The notes under the pieces: model-generated
What the model was told of the DNA's origin: nothing
Seen by the model: the letters and a program-made list of their open reading frames with translations, nothing else
Databases searched by the model: none
Made by a program: the position numbers and the translations under genes
Assembly: GCF_027596085.1 (NCBI RefSeq)
Contig: NC_072457.1
Span: 4,795,629-4,859,628, forward strand
Source of the DNA: Anoplopoma fimbria
Taxonomy: Eukaryota; Chordata; Actinopteri; Perciformes; Anoplopomatidae
Reading direction: 5' to 3'
DNA length: 64,000 nt
Part shown: in pieces, positions 12,054-44,043 of the stretch
Numbering within the stretch: the stretch's first letter is position 1
Layout: each line of letters begins with the position of its first letter

Positions 12054-14964
12054 CTGAGGAGGAAGAGGAAGGGATCGACTTGAGACGGTGCCTTCACCTC
12101 ACAAACATACATTTAAACTTTACGAATTTCATTCTGCAATACAATTAGATCCAAACTCCTTTTGTTGGTACTTTTTATATTAAGAGGTGTAATGAGTATT
12201 TGTTTTGTGTATCTTGTGTTCACAGTCCATAAACACGGACTGATTCAGAGGTCGACATACTTCAGCATGGCCAGGAACGAAGGAGGCTCCACGTCGGGGA
12301 TCCGGATCTCTTCCTGGTCCTCCGCCAGCTCCCCATAAAACATGGCGTGGAACACGGAGCTGCCGACGGCCAGGACGTACTGACGGAGCAGAGGAACGAC
12401 ATGGACGACATAAGAGACACGGTCACTCACTTGGACCTTTTTATATTTGACTTTTTCATGTACACTACTGGCAGAACGCACATTTTTGTCTAATATTTGG
12501 TCCTTGGACAGATTTTTATGACTGAATTTATACATGTTTAACTATTTGTTTCATAAGAAGACAAGTTAATCAAGTTGTAACCATCCAAAGTTTGGATTTT
12601 GTACAGTTTTTGGCCACTTCTCCTTGTCCGAGTCAAACTAAAATAACTTAATTTCCTCTATGATGCAACTGTTGTCTGAAGGGGTGGAGAAGCTCCACCC
12701 ACGGCTCCACAGAGTCTCCACCTCTGAAAAGCGGGCGATGGGTTTTACCTTATGTCCCGGTACTCGCTGCGTCCCTCCAGGCGGCCCGACCACAAAGTGA
12801 ACATCTGCCATCGTCTCATTGTTGAACATGACTGAATTCCTACAAGGACACAAAATTCATTAACATTTTATCCTACAATATGAAAATATAAATATCATCG
12901 TATTCACAAATTAGAACATCTAAACTTTTAGTACATGTAGAGGTATTGTTAAACAAAATTGGCATATTTTGGGTACCAAACAAAGGATTCCTCACTCAGG
13001 ATCTTCTTGTCCGACAAAAACACAGTGACATCTGTTGTTTTTATTCATCCCCAAATCAACTCCTTTGACTTTGACATGTATCTGTCTAAAATGACTTGGT
13101 TAAAAGGTCCTCTGAGACAAACTTGTAATATTTGGATATATAAATAAAACTAACTTGACTCTTTACTTTGACTTTGATGGAGCCAAGCAGTTAATGTTAA
13201 AAACGGACAGTTAAAAACGGAAATGAATAATCCCTTCCAATCAGCATCTGAATGATTCTTAGTGACTGTTGATGTAGTTTGTTCTTTTTTTTTTTATAAA
13301 TACCAAGCGATCACGTCACAACTAGAGCTCTGTAATATTTCTGATAGTCTTCAGCTTACTTTTGATATTAAGCCGAGTCTGTTGCTGACTTGAATTGTGT
13401 CTCCTAGTTCAGTACGATCTGTTTAGCAACCACCTTTCTGTAACAGAGTTGTCTCATCAAGTCTCTCAGTTAACTTGTAACCAGTAATAATTGTGCAATA
13501 TACACTGGTGGAAGACGTAGTCAGATCCTTTGCTTAAGTAAAAATAGAAATATCATAAAAATACTCCATTACAAGCAAAATCCTTGAACTTGAAATCAGC
13601 AAAATGTACTTTACATTATGTGTTTTATCACTCACAAGTACATGTAAGAAAAAATGTGGATACTGGGTAGATCAGTAATAAAGTTCTGCATCACATCATA
13701 TGAATTATAGTTACTAGAAAAGTAGAATAAATGTAGTGGAGAAAAAAGTAAACGAGTAATATGTTAAAGGACATTTGAAGCATCCACCTGTATTATATTA
13801 AAATTTCACAATATTATAGAGAACACAATATGAATACACATAAGATATGACTATATATGACTCTGGTGCTAGCCTACAGGGCAGTGAAAGGAACAGCTCC
13901 TTCCTATCTCCAGGCCATGGTCAAGCCCTACACCCCCGCCCGACCACTTCGCTCTGCTGCCTCGGGGCGACTGGTTGCCCCGTCGCTCAGAGGTCCCTGC
14001 GGCCGATCCACCCGGTCACAGCTTTTTTCTGTCCTGGCCCCTCAGTGGTGGAATGAACTCCCCACTGACGTCAGGACAGCAGAGTCGCTGCCCATCTTTA
14101 GACGCAGGCTGAAAACTCACCTCTTCAAGAAGTACTACCCTGAGCCTTCCTCGTAGCACTTATTGCACTCGTATTAGTCTGTTGCTTATTGTATTAGTTT
14201 GTTGCACTTATTGTATTGGTATTAGTTTGTTGCACTTATTGTATTCGTATTAGTTTGTTGCACTTATTGTATTCGTATTAGTTTGTAGCACTTATGGTAT
14301 TGGTATTAGTTTGTTTCTGTACTTTTGCTCTGGTTTATGCTCTTAGATGCTTGTTTAAGAAAGGAGATGCACTTATGACTTCTGGTGACTAGTAGTTCTC
14401 TTGAATACCTATGTTGAATACACTTATTGTAAGTCGCTTTGGATAAAAGCATCTGCTAAATGACTGTAATGTAATGTAATGTAATGACTACGTAATACTG
14501 TTGACAAAGTATTTTTTTTTTTTTACAAGATATGATAACAAATAACAATTCATTACACACACAACTAAAGTAGAGTAAAAGTATGTATTTGTGTACTGAG
14601 CACTTCCACCACTGACTATATGTATCACAGCTGAGGTGACAGCTTTGTGTTCAGGATACTGAACCAGAACCAGAACCAGAACCAGATCCTGTTCAGTCCT
14701 GGACCAGAATAACTGTCTCCCTCTGTGAAAGCAGAACATGTGACAGCTCTCCCCCCTGTGGACTGACCTCTCTCGGATGGTGGGGAACAGGCCCTGCCAG
14801 TTGCAGCAGCCCTGCGCTGCGGCGGCGGCGGCGGTGGTGTTGTTGCTGGTGGGGTTCTGCTGCTGGTACTGCTGGGTGGAGGAGGAGGAGGAGGAGGAGG
14901 AGGTGCTGCTCGCTGAGGCGGAGGGGACCAGCTTCTTGGTGGGAACCAGCTCTGCAGCCATCAT
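11021..14964 (-). CDS. btbd3: btbd3, BTB-BACK-PHR domain protein
   Basis: A complete CDS, join (minus) 14964-14768, 12839-12749, 12379-12261, 12053-11021: 1440 nt, 479 residues. Residues 1-65 are a low-complexity head (MAAELVPTKK, a Ser run, Gln-rich and Ala-rich stretches). NWQGLFPTIRER leads into a BTB/POZ domain (about 66-170: MFNNETMADVHFVVGPPGG, YVLAVGSSVFHAMFYGELAE, IPDVEP). A BACK domain follows (about 185-290), then a C-terminal PHR domain (about 325-479) ending in the family signature GGQIPELIFYA. Family members are thought to act as Cul3 ubiquitin-ligase adaptors, and mammalian BTBD3 steers dendrites toward active axons. I chose btbd3 over btbd6 because of KYIYCDEIDL, HLARACVNFLETSLSAKNAC and CLFEEPDLTQRC; btbd6 differs at these points. 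Teleosts have btbd3 paralogues, which I cannot separate here. Exon 4 is much more GC-rich than its surroundings. Confidence 0.9.
12261..12379 (-). CDS. btbd3: btbd3 coding exon 3 (BTB core)
   Basis: 119 nt encoding YVLAVGSSVFHAMFYGELAE, then DQEEIRIPDVEPPSFLAML and two bases of Lys. The donor GTATGT joins to exon 4 to make LKYIYCDE. Confidence 0.93.
12749..12839 (-). CDS. btbd3: btbd3 coding exon 2 (start of BTB domain)
   Basis: 91 nt encoding NSVMFNNETMADVHFVVGPP then GGTQRVPGHK, acceptor TTGTAG, donor GTAAAA. Confidence 0.93.
13504..14614. mobile_element. hAT-like non-autonomous element, split by an L2-type LINE fragment
   Basis: The left end cactggtggaagacgtagtcag, with the typical ttgcttaagtaaaa...actccattacaag interior, resumes after the LINE as agtagagtaaaagtatg and ends gcacttccaccactg. 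Together these are the two termini of the CAGTGGTGGAA family. No clear 8-bp duplication is seen. Confidence 0.6.
13858..14487 (+). pseudogene. 3' end of an L2-type LINE (truncated reverse-transcriptase ORF plus tail)
   Basis: An open frame (13860-14156) encodes the extreme C-terminal part of a LINE polyprotein: LVLAYRAVKGTAPSYLQ, the APQWWNELPTDVR motif, then LKTHLFKKYY and a stop. After tttgttgcacttattgtatt repeats comes gtaagtcgctttggataaaagcatctgctaaatgactg and short TGTAA repeats, the tail shared by teleost L2 elements and V-SINEs. It is 5'-truncated, antisense to btbd3 and not functional. Confidence 0.88.
14768..14964 (-). CDS. btbd3: btbd3 coding exon 1
   Basis: 197 nt from tandem ATGs (14964 and 14961) to PTIRE and two bases of Arg, donor GTCAGT. 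The second ATG gives MAAELVP, matching the family N-terminus; both are usable. It contains an 8-Ser run, QQYQQQN and a six-Ala run. Confidence 0.88.
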
Positions 14965-14971
14965 CGTCCAG

Positions 14972-14992
14972 TCAGACGGCAGGCCGGGTCAT
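14972..14992 (-). CDS. upstream ORF in the btbd3 leader
   Basis: ATG ACC CGG CCT GCC GTC TGA: six codons and a stop, ending 7 nt before the main ATG. If this leader is transcribed as inferred, scanning ribosomes would meet it first, so it could damp btbd3 translation. No evidence of translation beyond the sequence. Confidence 0.4.
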   Translation of the reverse strand: MTRPAV

Positions 14993-15369
14993 GGCAGCTG
15001 GACTGAACTGCTGCTGTGGGACCGGCTCAGCGTGGGGAGCACTGCCAGGAGACATTGAAAAACCAAAAAACTTTATTTAAAACACGATGTTAACGTGAAC
15101 CAAGCTAGCCACACCTCCCAGTGCTTCACACCAGCTGCTGTCTTAACATTACACCACTCACACATCACTATATGTACTATACAGTCAGAATAACCCAGTA
15201 AAGAATACACATTCAGCTCATCAACGTCCAAAAACCCGGAAGTGTCTTTTTTTTAGTCCCAACTTTAGCATTAGCATGTCCATGCTAGTTAGTTAGCTGA
15301 CTAACTAAAAGCTGATTTTTTCCGACGTCAGCGTTCAATTATTTGATAAATAACTCCGTTTCTACTCAC

Positions 15370-15560
15370 TCTAGTGTTGTGAAGCCGTGTTTATGGTCAT
15401 ATCTTCTGTCCACTCTGAGCAGGGGTTGAGTTGTTCAACAGAGCAGCGGCTCAGCTTTGTTTACAGTAGCTAGCTTAGCTTCTTCTGTCGCCGTCGTGAA
15501 GGCGGAGTCGACTCACTGGAGGCGCAGCGCCGCCACCTGGAGGCCGGGAGTAGCAACTAC
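15370..15560 (-). other. btbd3: probable btbd3 non-coding first exon and promoter
   Basis: A GC/CpG-richer block (gccgtcgtgaaggcgg, ggcgcagcgccgcc) just upstream of the gene. On the minus strand it ends in a strong donor (GA|GTGAGT at 15369). A matching acceptor (CTCCTGGCAG) lies at 15042, 77 nt before the main ATG, which suggests a spliced 5' UTR. The transcription start is unknown. Confidence 0.45.
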
Positions 15561-16840
15561 ACCCAGCTGCCACTAGAAATAACCGAGAAACTAAAATATA
15601 TTTATTCAAATATGTGTATTTCATGGAATGATTTTTTTTACATTACATTACATTTACATTACAGTCATTTAGCACTCTGTAATGTAAATGTAATGTAATG
15701 TTCTTATGTATTATTTTACACCTTTACAGTATAATTTGCCTTTCATTTTTGCACTACCTGTAAAAAAAGCCAGAGTAACAAAGTATTATATAAAGTTTTG
15801 ATCAGTATGATTCCATTATATATAATCAACTACACTCAGCTGTCACTAGAAATAACCGTGTTCTCCCCCCGAGAAACTAAAATATATTTATTCAAATATG
15901 TGTATTTCATGTAATGATTTTTTTTTTTAGTGTTCTTATGTATTATTTTACACCTTTACAGTATAATTTGCCTAATTTTTGCACTACCTGTAAAAAAAGC
16001 CAGAGTAACAAAGTATTATATAAAGTTTTGATCAGTATGATTCCATTATATTTAATCAAATATAGTCTTTCTTTCATTTTCCCTACCTAACTATTTTTTA
16101 TTTTGTTTTTTTTGTTCTTATATATTATTTTACACCTACCTACAGTGTCATTTAATTTTCAATTTCAATGTCATTTTGCACTACTGGCACTTTTTCCACC
16201 TCTCACATGTATATATGTTGAGTAAAAAGTATCCCACTATTTTTTGATAGGTATTGTACTTTTGATCTCTTTGTCTTGTTGGCTCGAAGCTAATGTGACA
16301 GTAAAATGTCTATCTATATCTATCTTTCTATCTATATATCTAACTTTCTGTCTCTCTGTCCGTCTCTCTACTGTATATGTCCAACTATCTATCTATCGAT
16401 TTGTTCATACTTCATGTCTTGCATGTAAAACCTGTAAAAAAAGCCAGAGTAACAAAGTATTATATAAAGTTTTGATCAGTATGATTCCATTATATTTAAT
16501 CAAATATAGTCTTTCTTTCATTTTCCCTACCTAACTATTTTTTTTTATTTTGTTTATTTTGTTCTTATATATTATTTTACACCTTTACAGTATAATTTGC
16601 CTTTCATTTTGCACTACTGGCACTTTGTCCACCTCGCACATGTATTTATGTAGAGTAAAAAGTATCCCACTTTTTATTTAAGGCATTGTTTATAAGTATT
16701 ATTTGATAGGTATTGTACTTTTGATCTCTTTGTCTTGTTGGCTCTAAGCTACTGTGACAGTAAAGTTTCTATCTATATCTATCTTTCTGTCGACTTGTTC
16801 ATACTTCATGTACTGCATGTAAAACCTGTAAAAAGAGCCA
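15554..16840. repeat. local tandem segmental duplication
   Basis: Segments recur in direct order. caactacacccagctgccactagaaataacc with its following ~230 bp is at 15554 and 15826. aaaaaaagccagagtaacaaagtattatataaag occurs near 15760, 15992 and 16438. The ccctacctaactattttt...cactactggcacttt...ttttgatctctttgtcttgttggctc block occurs from about 16080 and again from about 16525. (TCTA)n stretches lie at 16305-16400 and 16770-16790. No gene found. Confidence 0.85.
15639..15700. mobile_element. L2/V-SINE tail remnant, palindromic
   Basis: cattacatttacattacagtcatttagca is the reverse complement of the LINE tail at 14450-14487 and is followed at once by ctgtaatgtaaatgtaatgtaatg in the other orientation. 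Only the tail survives. Confidence 0.6.
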
Positions 16841-17246
16841 GTGCTGCTGAAAAATGCCGAATAAAAAAGTAGTAGTAATCAGTATGATTCCATATTGTTA
16901 AACAAATATATGACAATTTTTTTCACAAGCTTAAATTAGTATTGTTTATTTTGACCTTTTATCTCAAGTTTTTCTCAAGTTGTTGATGTCTATTTTATTG
17001 TAGGTACATTTAATTATTGGTGGTTTATTTTCTAGTTTTGTCTCATTGTTATTCAAATGTCTTCCATAATTATTAGAGGTGGGATGCCTTTATAAAGAAA
17101 CATGTTTTATTGATTTACTTGTGCAATTAAAGATTCATTTTTGTCATAGCATGGACCTCCCAGTGTGTTGCTGTATTTTCAACATGTGAGGCTGTAATAA
17201 AGACAAATAAAAACAAATAACACACTCATGATATACAACATATTTC
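16841..17246. other. btbd3-strn intergenic
   Basis: AT-rich; no coding sequence or clear repeat seen. Confidence 0.55.
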
Positions 17247-17252
17247 TTTATT
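17247..17252 (-). promoter_or_regulatory. candidate strn polyadenylation signal
   Basis: AATAAA (minus) in context caacAATAAAGaaat, about 4.1 kb after the stop codon. Confidence 0.3.
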
Positions 17253-20050
17253 GTTGTTACTGATAAATCGCTCTCCCATTTTGGAAAAAAAAGAACAACA
17301 ATGAAAAAAAGGAAACAACACCTGTATGTACTTTATGTACAGCCAGATTAGCGTCTATAATCTCTCTTTAATAGTTTCACTGTACACATTGAAGGACAAC
17401 AATCATTTACAGGCAAACTGAACAGGCTTTATTCAGTTTGAAGGTTCAGCTCTGCTTTTGGCCACTGAAAACAACAAAATATAAATCTGAAGAGAGTTCA
17501 GCTGCCAACATCACTACTGATTAGTGTTACTGCTTATGTAGTGTGAGTGACGGTAATCAGCTCCAATAGTTCAATTAACAAAGAGTGAAACGGTAAATTA
17601 GATTAAATGAATTAAAAAAAACACACACTGGTTCTATTGCTCTGAAAGTGAAAAAATAAAGTAGACGGATGTGAATGGAGTCTGGTATCATTGGGGTTTA
17701 TGGTGATGCTGGTTCAGTTTGTGTATGGTTATTTAAGTATGAAAATAAACAAAAATATGCAGCAAAAAACACCTTAACTTTACTTTAATCAGGCTTTACT
17801 TTCATTCATTTGCAGACCGAAGCTTTATAACTGTCATGTTTCTGCAACGCTAGGATTAGAAACCCACAACAAACCACCAGACTCCATTCAAAATCCTCAC
17901 AATTCTGTTTTCTGTCACTTGCAGCTCAGTTCCAACGTGATTCTGCTCGTTTCCTGCATCCAGTCAATGTTTCCTGTCACTTTAAAGCGACACGCAAACC
18001 CTTTCGCAACAGACTGAGTGAATTTCCCCCACCCTCTGTTATAGTGTGTCTCTGATCCAGACTGTAGCTGAGTCTACAAATATTGTTATTTCCCACTGAA
18101 TGTAGTTTGAATGAAGAACATTTTCTGTTGGTTGAAAGCTTTAGTACGTCCACAATAAGCCAGCTGCAATCTTTTTCTCTCCTTTTTATTCCACTGTACA
18201 TATTTAAATATCATTAATATTACTGTTCTGCAAAAACACACCTGAATGTAAGCAGAGGAGTTTGTTATGGGTAATTGGTTGATCTGGTTGAAGCTGTCAG
18301 ACTGGATAAACATAGAAAACCACTGCTCTTGTGTATTTTATTGTGGGGGATAAAATGGTGGTTTTGTAAATTAATGATGTCTGCCTGATGCTGCTGTGTG
18401 GAAGGGAAGTTAAGAGGGAAAAATTCCTCACAAAAACAACCTGGAACCTTGTGTTTTAATAGCTAAAAATCACAGGATTTGGTGTATTTTTGAGAAGAAA
18501 AATCCACACTAGATGTTTTTTGGATGAACCTGAATTTAACAGATTCTCTAGTTGTTTTCTTCGGGATTTGAAGCAAACACTTTGGAAAAACTAACAGAAT
18601 TAAAGTCAAAATAATGACAAACTCTCTGTCATATTGTCACATTACAGACTGGGTGGAGGTGAAGCACCAAAAACAACCAGACATTTTCTACATCATTTTA
18701 CACGAAAGCTGAATTCAACACCGCAGCCACTGACTTGCTGTTTGTTTACCCGTCACATGAATAAAGTTTGATCTTTCGGCTCAACTAGTTGGTGAATAAT
18801 TTGTTTGCCTTTCTCACTTTGGCGGTTAATATTTCCCTTAAATTAAACCACATTTATAAATAGATCTGCTTTAATACATACAACTGTACACATATCTGTT
18901 TACCCTTTTTACACCGTTTCAATTTACGTTAAAAAGAAAGAGCAACGCAAAATCCCCCAAAAGTTTCCCTCCATCCCACGAACACAGCTGCGTTTTTTTG
19001 AGATGATAATTTGGTAAAAAAAAGCAAAAACAAAGTGTTATGTAGTGCTAAGAGGTAAAGTCATGTATATGTACTTCTTACAACACCAGCAGAAACCCCA
19101 AAGGAATAAACTTCACTTTTCAAGTAAAACAGAGAACACGTCTTTTAAAAAAAATATCTACTCGTATCTCACAAGTCTGTCACCAAACACAAAGAGTCGT
19201 TTAAAAAACTAGTAATCGCTCCAAATAATATAATAATAGTAATAATTATAATTACACAAAATACAATATTTTCAGGCAGCATATAAAGCGTTTACAAATC
19301 TGGAGGGGAGCTTGTGTGCAGTTTGGGGACTAAACAGCTGTTTTACTAAAAAGTGTTTCACTACCATTATTTCACAACAAAATGAGCTAATTAGCATTAG
19401 CAACAACAACTGTCAGGTTTAGTAGGAAGCGTCTCGTTGTCTCCGTTCAATCTTTTGGCTTTAATTTGGCGTCATTAGGTAATCAATAAATACTTTATAT
19501 GATCAAAGTAAAACAGATAAATGAGAAAAAAGTTTCACTGCAGGTTTTTTTCTCGCTGCAGTTTGTCCCAAATTTTCAACTTTAAATACAGTAAACAATA
19601 AAAAAAAAAAGCAGCAGGTTTTCAAATGGAGCCTCGCCACCACCATGCTGATCAAAACTACTCAATCAGAAGAAATTCAATCCAAAATATTTCACAACCC
19701 TGCAAAGGGGAAAAAAACAAAAACTTAAGCTGAAACTCATGAGCCAAGAATTCAAACCTAAAATATTTCTGTTACTTCAGATTCATTTGTAGTTTTTTTT
19801 TCACTTTGGAGAGAAGCTCTTGATTTGATCTAAAAACTATCAAAGTGTCACATGACAGCAGATGTGTTTGCACGTGGAGGCTCGTTACAGTATATTACAG
19901 TTATCATCAACAACATGATCCTACTCTGCTGCTGGTAAAACACTCTGAAGGGTTTCAGTTCAAAATGGAACAAAAAGTCTTTTTGTTGTATACTAAGAAT
20001 CGCTGTGTTTTTGTCAGCTTAGAATGAGCCCTTCATATCTACCACAATCT

Positions 20051-20254
20051 ACCACGCCATGTTTCTACAGTAGCCCAGAACGGACAAACCAAACACGGTT
20101 TCGAGAAAGAGCCTTTTTCGCGTTTTATACCTGTAGGCCACCGTAGTTCTCCGACCCAATTGTGAAAGCTGGGATGAGCAGACGGGTATTCAGTTGATTG
20201 CAATATGCAACCTCACCACTAGAGGCCTCTACATCCCTCACACTGCTCCTTTAA
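20051..20254. mobile_element. teleost interspersed repeat in the strn 3' UTR
   Basis: accacgccatgtttctacagtagcccagaacggacaaacc through ggccaccgtagttctcc and caacctcaccactagaggcc to cactgctccttta. I recognise this as a widespread fish repeat, class uncertain. A fragment of the same family is at 24729-24773. Confidence 0.6.
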
Positions 20255-21387
20255 ACTCACAACTCAAGGCATTTTAAAAAATATAGATCTTTAACATTTC
20301 ACACTCCTGCTGCAAGAATTCATCAATTTGCTATCATCACAAGTACAACTATGTCACAGATTTCTCTTTTTCTATGGCACACCACAGCTCACTGCGAATA
20401 AAATAAAATAATAAAAATGAAAATGAAACTCCAGTTAATTGTCTGGGAGTGATTCAACAAAATGAACGGAGTGATACATCTTCTCTAGTCTTCTAATCTC
20501 TGTGATGCTTTCTCATTTTGAAATAAAACTCTTCAGAGGTTTGTGATCTGAACTGCTGACAGCGTTTCCGTCAGGGTGACTGTCCACCCAGCATAAGTGT
20601 CACTGACTCCAGCTCCAGCTCAGGGTCATGACCTTTGACCTCTTAGCGTGGGCATTTTACAGGATCTCCAAAATCCGACAGAATAAAAGTCTTCTTCAGG
20701 CTGCAGGCAACAACTTAAATGGGAGAAAATTAAAATGACACTAAATTAATTAAAAAAAAGCAAAAATCCACCGAGTCCTGTGCAGACTGGGACGTCATCT
20801 AGAGGTTAAATTAGAGCGCTCACATAAATTCTGATTATAAATGAGGGGATTTAGTCGTCACATGTTGGATGAGCTTATGAAACATTCTGACCTCCTTATT
20901 CATCCTTAAAACAATTGGCTCGTTACTTTTCTTATTTTTAAAGACAAAAAAGTCGATCTTCTCGTGAACAAAATCAATTTTACTCAACGCCTCAAATAAT
21001 TCCTGTTGTGAATAAAAAAAGGCACATTAATTATGAACAATTTACTGGAGTGTTTTGGGGTCGGTGATGGCGGAGAGTTTTTTTGTTAAAGAAAAATAAC
21101 AAATAAAAATTCCAGCTTTACTAAAATGTACCAAGAGTTCCTGTTTATATACATTTTTTTTGCCACTTCCTGTTTCATTCATCGTCTCATCCAGAGGTTT
21201 GTTTGTTTCGGGACCCGGGCCAGCCTAAGTCCGAAGAGAGGGGGGGAATATCTGACAAATCTTAAAAGGAGCAGTCCGAGTAAACAGTCACCTTCAGTTT
21301 TCTGCTTCCTCATCCAGACTCAGAGGTGGAGACAAACTCCTCCACCCACTTCCCACTTCTTTGATGCTCCACCTTTTGAGTTGGAGG

Positions 21388-41528
<20,141 letters not shown>

Positions 41529-42086
41529 CTGGAGGGAACAGATGAAACACCGACTGATGACCGAGGACGGACAGAACAGTAGAAACAACCTTTGAACTTT
41601 ATTTTCTAACGTCTTTTTTCTCACTTCAGTCCATAAGGTTGGATTCCTGCTGTGTGTTTTCTATCAAACATCTAAAGTCCATTAAACATGAGGGTGTCAA
41701 AATAAAATCACACAACAGAGAATCATTTTTTCCCCATTGTGATCTTTGTTGTTGTAATTATTTGCCTTATGATGCTCTGATGCTTTTATTTTGTTGGATC
41801 TTCGCCCCACAGAGATCATTAAAGTTTAATCGAGTCTAATTCTGATTTCGTTTATCTGCAATTTGGTGCTCCACTGCACCGCGGTCCCAAAGAGGTTTGA
41901 ACGGGGGGAGGCAGCAGAGGTGGTTTAGAGGATTTAGAAAATGGTGTGTGACTTCTCTGAGGGGAAGCTGTGTGAAGGACGATGAAAATAACAAACTAAA
42001 ATAGCTAAAAATAACTCTCCCACATTCACAAACACTCCCCTTACTCATCTACAATATCAGGAGACTCACTCTCTGTGCGTCATAAT

Positions 42087-42440
42087 CATAGACTGTATAT
42101 GAGAAGTGGATGTAGTTGCCATGACGTCACCTATTGGTTTTATAGACTGACGTTTTGAAGCTTAGAGTAAGACATTTTGTCCGTCGCCATCTTGGTTTTC
42201 TTGCAACCAGTGAACGGAAGTGACCATTTATGGACTGAGGAAGGACGTAGAGACGCCAAATACGACTGGTAGAGACCTGTCAATCACTGTGTAGCCCCGC
42301 CCTAAAGCATTCTCTGCATTATGGTCTGTTTGACTCTAAATGGAGCATCATTTACTAAATGAACATCATGCTGTATTGAAGAAGACTTGAAACTAGAGAT
42401 TGAGACCATTTACTGAGGTAATAAATCAAGTGAGAAGCTT
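42087..42440 (+). mobile_element. CATAGACTGTATAT repeat family, copy 1 (truncated)
   Basis: Starts catagactgtatatgagaagtgga, then acgtcacctattgg, cgccatcttggttttcttgcaacc, ctgtcaatcactgtgtagccccgccctaaagca and agaagacttgaaactagagattgagacca. It lacks the distal end seen in copies 2-4. Confidence 0.8.
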
Positions 42441-42565
42441 AGCAATTTTAGTTAGTTAGTTTAGTTATTTATTACCATTATTTTTTATAACTAACCTTTT
42501 AGATACACAAAAAAAAGTACATTTTTGTGTATCCGTCGACATTTTTCTTTCTTTACTGTATTTTT

Positions 42566-42840
42566 TCAAGCTTGAATGGGAATGCTTATGTTTCTGTAAA
42601 TGATCCATCTTTCAATAAGAGCTTTCTCTTCTGTCGGTTCAGCGGGTATCCAAGGGGCCCCAAAGCCTCCTGGGAAAGGGGGACAGGGACCGAAAGGTAA
42701 CTTGTGACCGACGAACACGTCTCTGCGTCTGATCCGTCTTAACGTCTCCTCCCCAGACGTGGGTCGGACGTGAGGAGGCGACTCAGGAGGCAGCGTGGGA
42801 ACAGGCGACATGTGACCCGCCTGGGAGTCGAGGTCAAATA
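42566..42840 (-). other. unrecognised exon-like open segment
   Basis: On minus, an acceptor-like CTCGACTCCCAG is followed by an open frame of about 80 codons, GHMSPVPTLPPESPPHVRPT through GEETLRRIRRRDVFVGH and PFPGGFGAPWIPAEPTEEK. Proline-rich then basic; codon use looks more coding-like than its surroundings. No family recognised and no good donor seen. It may be a relic exon, a rapidly evolving gene or chance. Confidence 0.2.
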
Positions 42841-43973
42841 GTGTAAGTTAAGCTTTGTGTGTCTGCGTTGAAGTTCAGTTTGGTCAGGGCCGTAAATCCG
42901 ACACACGTAAAAGTAGCTAAAAGGTTTTGTGTTTATTTGTGTGTTTGCTGTTGCCCTGCACGATACATTGCATCAGCGCTGACGTCACACACACTGATAC
43001 CCCTCTTTACCCCAGAGGTTCAACCCTGATCTGATCTGCTCTACCGCCTCCTCCTCCTCCTCCTCCACCTCAATATGACAGTTGTTTGTTTATGCTGTCG
43101 CTATTAAAAACCAGGTCAGCTGTTATATTTAATACAAGAGTTCAAAACATACTGTAAAGAAAAAAAATGTGACACATGCGTTCATGTAGCGATGTCATCT
43201 GGGCAACATCTTAACGTGTCCAAAACTTTAGTTTATGATCAAATACCCACAGAACTAATGACAATCCAATCAGCTGTGGTTTGTGTTAGCTGCTAATAAG
43301 CTAACACTGGCATGCTAACCAGGGCGGTCTCATTTAGCATTCATAGCAAAAACCTATGAAAAATAATACGCCGTAATTTAAAGATACTCTTAAATATATT
43401 TACGAGATCAAACAGATGTTGGGCTCGAATTTGTTTTGCTAAAACAAGCTCTATTACTCTATTTTCATGCTTTTTTTCCAATGCTACTGGGGACCTTATT
43501 TACATAAAAATTATTAAAAAAAAGATGTTGCCAGTGTGAATTAATTTTTCTGACTGTGAAAATGTCCAGCAGGCCAAATTCTGCCCCACGGGTTAGCAAG
43601 CTTAGAGCCACTAGTCGAGGTCGATCCTCGGTGGAGCATTGTCACCCAAAGCAGCCACGCCTTTCATTTTCCTAATAAAATGCTCACACAAACAACAAAA
43701 TTAAAACGACTAATCAAATGCAAATTAGTAACCGATTAATCTTCCGTTCGTTGACGATTTGATTAAACTGCAAAATTGTTTTCATCTCTACATTCAGCGC
43801 TCACAATATTCCAGAAAACGGAGGACCAGTTTATGAATCCATTAAAGTGTGATTCATTGTTTTGATCCGAGCAGAGCGGACGCTGCAGGCTGCTGCTCTG
43901 TTTTATGAGCGTCACTTCCAGGCCACTTTACACACTAACTGACTGGACTGCATGTTTGCAAACTAAACCCCCT

Positions 43974-43974
<1 letters not shown>

Positions 43975-44041
<67 letters not shown>
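43975..44041. repeat. (CA)n microsatellite
   Basis: About 33 CA units. Confidence 0.96.

Positions 44042-44043
<2 letters not shown>

Larger units (their letters stand above)
12840..14767. other. btbd3 intron between coding exons 1 and 2
   Basis: 1.9-kb intron. Nearly 1.1 kb of it is a hAT-like element carrying a nested LINE fragment; the remainder (12840-13500, 14615-14767) shows no gene. Confidence 0.8.
17247..21387 (-). other. strn: strn 3' UTR (probable)
   Basis: About 4.1 kb after the strn stop with no recognisable coding exon and mostly single-copy sequence, apart from one MITE-like insert. It ends at a candidate polyadenylation signal, AATAAA on minus at 17252-17247. Length and end point are inferred; several other TTTATT hexamers on plus could give shorter forms. 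Confidence 0.45.

Noticed and set aside
10841..12148. Plus-strand ORFs of 139 and 152 codons opposite btbd3
   Set aside because: Antisense shadows of btbd3 exon 4; no independent similarity.
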